Positions 1 through 5,748 of a DNA stretch of 5,748 nt are shown here, one piece after another. Numbering within the stretch: the stretch's first letter is position 1; every line of letters begins with the position of its first letter. A program made the translations under genes and the position numbers. The notes beneath the pieces were generated by a model. The model was not told the DNA's origin, ran no database searches, and saw nothing but the letters and a program-made list of their open reading frames with translations. Source of the DNA: an uncultured Clostridia bacterium (GTDB taxonomy: Bacteria; Bacillota; Clostridia; Oscillospirales; Oscillospiraceae); NCBI GenBank assembly GCA_945867445.1, contig CAMBID010000059.1, forward strand, positions 1-5,748, in the 5' to 3' direction.

Positions 1-154
1 CTTTCGTATTTTAAATGGAATTTTCTTTTCCCTCCGGGGGGATATCGTCAGCGGGCGGGGCCCGCATTGCCTTTCCCTCAGGACAGCTTCATTCTCGCAT
101 CCTTCTGTAAAGTGGAAAACCCCGATTTCGTAAAGTCCCGGTAAAATCGGGCGG
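1..154. other. Intergenic edge downstream of ftsH, no gene seen
   Basis: No open frame with a plausible start, ribosome binding site and protein-like composition is visible here. The stretch is more AT-rich than the genes. It contains two short inverted repeats: a 6-bp stem with a 3-base loop at 51-65 (GCGGGC/GCCCGC), and an 8-bp stem at 121-151 (CCCGATTT/AAATCGGG, 15-base loop). On the minus strand the second is followed by GTTTTCC and could act as a weak backup terminator behind the main one. The base run TATTTTAAATGGAA at 7-20 resembles half of the palindrome at the right end of the window. The frameshifted ftsH frame stays open through this whole stretch to the window edge, which I do not regard as a designed coding sequence. 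Confidence 0.5.
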
Positions 155-187
155 AAAAAAGCAGACGCGCTGAAAAGCGCGTCTGCT
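155..187 (-). terminator. Intrinsic terminator of ftsH
   Basis: Read on the minus strand, a perfect 10-bp stem (GCAGACGCGC/GCGCGTCTGC, extendable by one A-T pair) with a 6-base TTTTCA loop is followed directly by six T residues. It begins about 11 bases after the in-frame stop codon of the FtsH tail at 198-200. The position and the clean U-tract make it a textbook Rho-independent terminator for the leftward ftsH transcript. Its placement also supports the view that the natural ftsH stop is at 198-200, not in the shifted frame that reads through the stem. Confidence 0.93.
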
Positions 188-197
188 CTCTGTCTTC

Positions 198-2358
<2,161 letters not shown>

Positions 2359-2364
2359 CAGGGG

Positions 2365-2372
2365 TCTCCTTT
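2365..2372 (-). promoter_or_regulatory. Ribosome binding site of ftsH
   Basis: AAAGGAGA on the minus strand lies 6-7 bases before the ATG at 2358 and fixes this as the ftsH start. No other in-frame start nearby has a comparable site. Confidence 0.85.
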
Positions 2373-2384
2373 CCGCGGGGGAAG

Positions 2385-2401
2385 GGCCGGGACGCCCGGC
2401 C
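2385..2401 (-). other. GC hairpin in the ftsH leader
   Basis: A perfect 7-bp inverted repeat (GGCCGGG/CCCGGCC) with a 3-base loop lies in the predicted 5' leader of ftsH, about 12 bases before the ribosome binding site. There is no U-tract, so it is not a terminator. It may stabilise the message or affect translation, or it may simply reflect high GC content. No CIRCE or CtsR-type heat-shock operator is seen nearby. Confidence 0.4.
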
Positions 2402-2436
2402 GGAGCGGTATCGTCAGGATACGGAATTTCCAGGAT

Positions 2437-2465
2437 ATCATAGCACGGAATGGCGGCACAAACAA
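2437..2465 (-). promoter_or_regulatory. Predicted sigma-A-type promoter of ftsH
   Basis: On the minus strand, TTGTTT (2465-2460) and TATGAT (2442-2437) are separated by exactly 17 bases, and TGC before the -10 gives an extended -10 element. Transcription would begin near 2430, leaving a leader of about 70 bases. The -35 matches consensus only in its first three bases. The spacing, extended -10 and position make this the best ftsH promoter candidate. Confidence 0.6.
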
Positions 2466-2526
2466 GGACGGCCTGTGGATTTTTGATAAATTTTCTGTGA
2501 ATCTTCTTTCCTATCCCCGCCGCCTA

Positions 2527-2535
2527 TGGTATACT
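2527..2535 (+). promoter_or_regulatory. Predicted extended -10 promoter of the rlmB operon
   Basis: TGGTATACT carries a TG extension and a five-of-six match to TATAAT. No good -35 box is visible about 17 bases upstream (the area near 2504-2512 is T-rich), as is common for extended -10 promoters. Transcription would begin near 2542, giving a leader of about 48 bases before rlmB. The site sits in the AT-richest part of the window, divergent from the ftsH promoter. Confidence 0.6.
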
Positions 2536-2555
2536 TTATGGCAATGATCGATTCT

Positions 2556-2576
2556 GCGGGGATCTGCCCCGCTTTT
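2556..2576 (+). other. Hairpin plus T4 in the rlmB leader, possible attenuator
   Basis: A 6-bp stem (GCGGGG/CCCCGC) with a 5-base loop is followed by TTTT, within the short predicted rlmB leader and ending just before the ribosome binding site. The shape resembles a weak intrinsic terminator or attenuator. The stem is short and the T-run is only four bases, and no competing anti-terminator fold was identified, so a regulatory role is speculative. Confidence 0.35.
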
Positions 2577-2578
2577 CC

Positions 2579-2583
2579 GGAGG
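2579..2583 (+). promoter_or_regulatory. Ribosome binding site of rlmB
   Basis: GGAGG with a 6-base spacer to the ATG at 2590. This supports that start over the in-frame ATG at codon 16, which has no such site. Confidence 0.88.
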
Positions 2584-2589
2584 ACATCC

Positions 2590-3357
2590 ATGGATAACGA
2601 GAGGAAGAACGCCCTGACGGCGGAGGCCGACGGCATGATCGAGGGCCGCAACGCCGTCATCGAGGCCCTGCGCTCCGGCACCGCCATCGACAAGATCTAT
2701 CTCCAGAAGGGGGAGACCGACAAGACCCTGGGGCACATCGCCTCCCGCGCCCGGGCCGCCGGGACCGTGGTGGTGGAGGCGGACCGCCGCAAGCTGGACG
2801 CCATGAGCCGCACCCACGCCCACCAGGGCGTCATTGCCCTGGCAAGCGTCCGCGAGTATGTCAGCGTGGAGAGCATCCTGAATTCTGCCCGGGAGAAGGG
2901 CGAGGCCCCGCTGCTGGTGGTCTGTGACGAGATCTCCGATCCCCACAACCTGGGGGCCATCATCCGCACCGCCTACTGCGCCGGGGCCCACGGGGTCATC
3001 ATCCCCAAGCGCCGCAGCGCGGGGCTCACCAGCGTGGTGGCAAAGACCTCCGCCGGGGCGGTGAGCTATCTGCCTGTCGCCCGGGTCCCCAACCTCCCGG
3101 CCCTGCTGAAGGAGCTGAAGAGCCAGGGCGTCTGGGTCTTCGGCACCGCCGCCGGCGGCACCACCGACCTCTACCACGTGGATCTCAAGGGCCCCGCCGC
3201 CATCGTCATCGGCAGCGAGGGCGAGGGCATGAGCCGTCTCGTGGAGGAAAACTGCGACTTCCTTGTCAGCATTCCCATGAAGGGCGGACTCAATTCCCTC
3301 AACGCCAGCGCCGCGGCGGCGGTCCTGCTCTACGAGGCGGTCCGGCAGAGGATGTAG
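2590..3357 (+). CDS. rlmB: SpoU/TrmH-family 23S rRNA (guanosine 2'-O)-methyltransferase, RlmB-like
   Basis: Members transfer a methyl group from S-adenosylmethionine to a ribose 2'-OH of rRNA; the best-known relative, E. coli RlmB, makes Gm2251 in the peptidyl-transferase P loop. The 255-residue length is typical. Residues about 16-91 form the L30e-like substrate-binding domain, opening with IEGRNAVIEAL. The SPOUT catalytic domain follows, with motif 1 DEISDPHNLGAIIRTA (113-128, including N120 and R126), motif 2 AIVIGSEGEGMS (204-215, including E210) and motif 3 IPMKGGLNSLNASAA (228-242, including S236 and N238). These are the residues expected for cofactor binding in the trefoil knot and for catalysis, so the enzyme should be active; it normally works as a dimer. 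The target base cannot be proved from sequence, and a TrmH-like tRNA target is the main alternative. The usual Firmicutes neighbours of rlmB (mini-RNase III, YacP-type nuclease) are absent from the window. The downstream gene begins after 30 bp with no terminator between. Confidence 0.93.
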   Translation: MDNERKNALTAEADGMIEGRNAVIEALRSGTAIDKIYLQKGETDKTLGHIASRARAAGTVVVEADRRKLDAMSRTHAHQGVIALASVREYVSVESILNSAREKGEAPLLVVCDEISDPHNLGAIIRTAYCAGAHGVIIPKRRSAGLTSVVAKTSAGAVSYLPVARVPNLPALLKELKSQGVWVFGTAAGGTTDLYHVDLKGPAAIVIGSEGEGMSRLVEENCDFLVSIPMKGGLNSLNASAAAAVLLYEAVRQRM

Positions 3358-3370
3358 CGAAAGAAAACAA

Positions 3371-3377
3371 AAAGGGG
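3371..3377 (+). promoter_or_regulatory. Ribosome binding site of the downstream membrane protein gene
   Basis: AAAGGGG lies 10 bases before the ATG at 3388. It is weaker and more distant than the rlmB site, suggesting lower translation. The 30-bp gap after rlmB shows no promoter or terminator, so the two genes are probably co-transcribed. Confidence 0.6.
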
Positions 3378-3387
3378 CAGAACAACG

Positions 3388-5637
3388 ATGGCGTCGAGGA
3401 AGGACAAAACTGCATACGACGCCCTGCTGCGGGACGCCCGGGCGCTGACGGATGATCTGGATCTCACCCGGGAGGAGAACTACTCCCTGGAGGAGATCCT
3501 GGCGGAGTACGGCGGCGGCCGGGAACGGAAGATCCTGGACGACGTGGAGCGCCAGGTGGCCGGAGAAGCCCTGCCGGAGGCGGAAGCGCCGGCGGCCGGC
3601 TCCGACCCGGGCCGCTCCCCGGAGCGCGGTCCGAAGCCGGCGGAGGACCGTGAAGCAACGCCCTTCCGCGTCCCGGAGGCCGCGGAGCCGGGGCCCGGCT
3701 CGGAGCCTGCGTCCGAAGTCCGGTCGGAAAGCGCCGGGTCCAAGGTCCGGCTCTTCCGGCGGCCCGGAGAGGAGGAGCCGGAGAAGCTGAAAAAGGCGGA
3801 GAGCCCCTTCCCGCCGCCGCCTCAGCCCATCTCCATGGAGGAGGTGGTGCAGCGGACGGTGGCTGCCGTCATGGAGGAAGGCGAGCCGGAGCTGCTGCCG
3901 GAGCGGAAGCGCCGCCGGGGCCTTTTCTCCCGGAAGCCTCTGGAGGACACGGAGGCCATCTACACCCCCAAACCGGAGGACGAGGAGCCGGAGGAGGACG
4001 AGGCGGAGGTCATCGGCCCGGAACCGGATCTGGAGGATGTGGCTGCCGCCCACCGCCAAGCCTATCAGCGAAGGAAGGCCCCTCTGGGCTGGGCCTTCTT
4101 CCTGAGCCTGATCCCCATTGCCCTGCATGCGGCGGAGGACCGGGGCTTCACCATCCCCTTCTGGTCCACGGACGCCCTCATCCGCAGCGGCGCGGAGCTG
4201 GGCATCCTGCTTCTCGTGATGCTCCTCTGCCGGAGCGTCCTCGCCAAGGGCTTCCGGCTTCTGGCGAGAAAGCGCTTCTCCGGGGAGCTGATGCTGAGCC
4301 TCTCCGCCCTTGTGAGCTTTGCCGACGGCGTGAGCCGGTTTTTCCTTCCCGGCCGCAGCGACGCCGACGGCTACGCGGCGGTGGCCTGCCTGGGGCTTGC
4401 CGTGGCCCTCTGGGGCTGCGTCCGGGAGAGCCGGGGCTGGTACGACACCTGCCGCACCGCCGGCCTGACGGAGAATCCCCCCTATCTTGTGACGGACACC
4501 CCCCAGGGCGCCTGCAAGCAGAAGGGGAGCCTGCCGGGCTTCTATACCGCCGCGGCCAAGGACGACCTGCCCCTGCTCTGGTGTACGGCCATCCTGCCGG
4601 TGATCCTTGTGGGCACGGCAGTCTTCGCGGGGCTCTCCTCCTTTGGCCGGGGACGGGGGCAGGACTTCCTGCTCTCCTGGTCCGCCATCCTGGCGGCGGC
4701 GGCGTCCTTCGCCCTGCCGCTGAGTTTCCCGCTGCCGTTTTCCTCCCTGGCCCGGCATCTGCAGCGCAGCGGCTGCGCCGTGGCCGGCTGGTTCGGCGCC
4801 GAACGCATCAGCGCCAAGCGGGCCATGATCCTGACCGACGCGGACCTCTTCCCGCCGGGCTCCATCCGGCTCAACGGCATCAAGGTCTACGGCACTGCGC
4901 TGCCGGACGCCGTTTCTTACGCCGCCGCCCTGGCCCGCTCCAGCGGCAGCGGGCTGGGCCGTCTTTTCGACGGTCTCGTCCGCAGTGAGGGCGGCACGAC
5001 CCTGACCACCCAGGATTTCAGCTTTTACGAGGAGGGCGGCTGGGCCGGGACCATCCGGGGCGAGAGCGTGCTGCTGGGCAGCGCCTCCTTCCTCCGGAAG
5101 ATGGACGTTCGGCTGCCGGCCTCCCTGAATCTCAAAACCGGGCTCTTTCTCTCCGTGGACCGGGAGCTGGCGGCGGTCTTCGCCGTGAAGTACCACGCGG
5201 TGGAGAATGTGGACTGGGCGCTGCGGATGCTGCGCCGGAGCCGGATAACGCCTATCCTGGCCTCCCGGGATATCAACATCACCCCGGCCCTTTTGCAGCG
5301 GAAGTTCCAGCGGAAGGTGAAGGTGCAGTACCCGCCCCTCGCCACCCGGTTAGCCCTCTCTGAGCAGGAGGATGGGAAGGGCCTGCCCCGGGCCCTGCTG
5401 CTGCGGGAAGGGCTCCTGCCCTACGCCGAGACGGTGACGGGCAGCCGCCGGCTCTGCTCCGCCGCGAGACGCTCCACGGCGCTGGGCTTGCTGAGCTCCG
5501 CCGCCGGAACGCTGCTGGCTTACTACCTCTGCATGCAGCAGAGCTTCTCTTTGATGGGGCCGGTCACCATGCTGGTCTTCCTCCTGCTGTGGCTCCTGCC
5601 CGCCCTGCTGCTCACCGCCCGGGCGGGAAGAGGCTAA
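3388..5637 (+). CDS. Catalytically degenerate P1B-ATPase-like membrane protein with a long acidic N-terminal region
   Basis: I do not recognise a named family; the fold call rests on motif-position matching by eye. Residues 1-60 look helical (core SLEEILAEYGGG, 33-44). Residues 61-230 are Pro/Glu/Ala-rich and probably disordered, except a helix near 148-163 and a basic KRRR patch. Eight membrane segments follow at about 232-248, 267-285, 300-318, 327-344, 395-416, 428-450, 697-715 and 722-743, the count and spacing of P1B heavy-metal ATPases. LLARKRFSGELMLSLSAL (291-308) resembles the family's third-helix region. The A-domain loop (345-392) is only ~50 residues and lacks TGE. The CPC position in helix 6 reads ASF. 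SLARHLQRSGCAVAGWFGAERI (453-474, one short match) leads where DKTGT should be, but TDADL (483-487) is found. The HP pair is S521/G522, TGD is SRD (626-628), and GDGxND is absent. A glycine pattern like that of the nucleotide-binding domain survives at 550-564. The frame is open and protein-like throughout, so this looks like a maintained pseudoenzyme that should not pump ions. Regulation or scaffolding in the membrane is a guess. Second gene of the rlmB operon. Confidence 0.75.
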   Translation: MASRKDKTAYDALLRDARALTDDLDLTREENYSLEEILAEYGGGRERKILDDVERQVAGEALPEAEAPAAGSDPGRSPERGPKPAEDREATPFRVPEAAEPGPGSEPASEVRSESAGSKVRLFRRPGEEEPEKLKKAESPFPPPPQPISMEEVVQRTVAAVMEEGEPELLPERKRRRGLFSRKPLEDTEAIYTPKPEDEEPEEDEAEVIGPEPDLEDVAAAHRQAYQRRKAPLGWAFFLSLIPIALHAAEDRGFTIPFWSTDALIRSGAELGILLLVMLLCRSVLAKGFRLLARKRFSGELMLSLSALVSFADGVSRFFLPGRSDADGYAAVACLGLAVALWGCVRESRGWYDTCRTAGLTENPPYLVTDTPQGACKQKGSLPGFYTAAAKDDLPLLWCTAILPVILVGTAVFAGLSSFGRGRGQDFLLSWSAILAAAASFALPLSFPLPFSSLARHLQRSGCAVAGWFGAERISAKRAMILTDADLFPPGSIRLNGIKVYGTALPDAVSYAAALARSSGSGLGRLFDGLVRSEGGTTLTTQDFSFYEEGGWAGTIRGESVLLGSASFLRKMDVRLPASLNLKTGLFLSVDRELAAVFAVKYHAVENVDWALRMLRRSRITPILASRDINITPALLQRKFQRKVKVQYPPLATRLALSEQEDGKGLPRALLLREGLLPYAETVTGSRRLCSAARRSTALGLLSSAAGTLLAYYLCMQQSFSLMGPVTMLVFLLLWLLPALLLTARAGRG

Positions 5638-5654
5638 GAGCCGTCAAACACGCG

Positions 5655-5694
5655 GATTGCCCCCGGAACACAGTTCCGGGGGCAATCTTTCTCT
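5655..5694 (+). terminator. Intrinsic terminator of the rlmB operon
   Basis: A perfect 15-bp stem (GATTGCCCCCGGAAC and its complement) with a 3-base ACA loop is followed by TTTCTCTC, beginning 17 bases after the stop codon of the membrane protein. The strong stem offsets the interrupted T-tract. On the minus strand the stem is not followed by a T-run, so termination is most likely rightward only. Confidence 0.88.
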
Positions 5695-5704
5695 CATACT
5701 ACTC

Positions 5705-5733
5705 TCCCATTAAAATAAGATATTTTAATGGGA
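5705..5733. repeat. Perfect 13-bp AT-rich inverted repeat
   Basis: TCCCATTAAAATA and its exact complement flank a 3-base AGA centre. There is no T-tract on either side, and a strong terminator already lies 10 bases upstream, so it does not look like a second operon terminator. It could be an operator for a gene beyond the window, a cruciform-forming element, or a copy of a small interspersed palindrome. A similar half-site (TATTTTAAATGGAA) occurs at 7-20. Confidence 0.7.
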
Positions 5734-5748
5734 ACCGCCGCGCTTTGC

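Noticed and set aside
51..65. GC hairpin as a rightward terminator for a gene to the left
   Set aside because: Only 6 bp with no T-run on either side, and no gene end is visible within the window to the left.
2472..2490. TGTGGATTT and nearby AT-rich bases as a possible DnaA box or origin
   Set aside because: One imperfect match (7 of 9) with no cluster of boxes and no dnaA, dnaN or other origin genes nearby.
3452..3790. Arg/Pro/Ser-rich overlapping frame inside the N-terminal part of the membrane protein
   Set aside because: Basic, low-complexity translation typical of an alternate frame in GC-rich DNA, with no ribosome binding site or family resemblance.
4840..4861. Active P-type ATPase phosphorylation site
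   Set aside because: The region reads ILTDADLFPPG. An Asp is present, but Lys-Thr-Gly-Thr is absent, and in a gap-free alignment the catalytic position falls on T483, so an active pump is not supported.
4581..4988. 135-codon plus-strand frame overlapping the membrane protein gene, considered as a sign of a frameshift
   Set aside because: The main frame keeps membrane helices and P-type-ATPase-like positions across this interval, so no frame change is needed.
2536..5196. 886-codon open frame on the minus strand, antisense to rlmB and the membrane protein gene
   Set aside because: It is rich in Gly, Ala, Pro, Arg and His without recognisable domains, mirrors the codon bias of the plus-strand genes, and lies under two well-supported genes. 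It is a high-GC shadow frame.

Overview
The window looks like chromosomal DNA from a GC-rich member of the Clostridia; an Oscillospiraceae-like gut anaerobe is my best guess. This is inferred from strong GGAGG-type ribosome binding sites, intrinsic terminators, sigma-A-like promoters in the one AT-richer spacer, and the style of the proteins. No rRNA, tRNA, CRISPR array, transposase or phage gene is visible.

Layout: an AT-richer intergenic edge (1-154) is followed by a strong intrinsic terminator (155-187). This terminator ends a leftward ftsH gene (198-2358, minus strand) for the membrane-anchored AAA+ zinc protease. All catalytic motifs of FtsH are intact, but the reading frame breaks near position 509, at the end of the protease domain. 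The last ~100 codons, a Pro/Gln/Glu-rich tail with a 12-bp tandem repeat, lie out of frame. The missing bases fit a ~20-bp deletion. A divergent intergenic region (2359-2589) holds promoters for both directions, each with an extended -10, and a small hairpin in each leader.

Rightward, rlmB (2590-3357) encodes a SpoU/TrmH-family rRNA 2'-O-methyltransferase. After 30 bp it is followed by a 749-residue membrane protein (3388-5637), probably in the same transcript, ending at a strong terminator (5655-5694). A perfect 13-bp inverted repeat lies beyond it (5705-5733).

The most interesting object is the 749-residue protein. Its last ~520 residues have the eight-helix layout and recognisable domain order of a P1B-type heavy-metal-transporting ATPase, but every catalytic signature (TGE, CPC, DKTGT, HP, TGD, GDGxND) is lost or replaced. 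It also carries a ~230-residue acidic, proline-rich, probably disordered cytoplasmic N-terminal region. It reads as an intact, maintained pseudo-ATPase, not a decaying gene. I know of no described function for such a protein. Nothing in the window shows a functional link between FtsH and the rlmB operon beyond adjacency.
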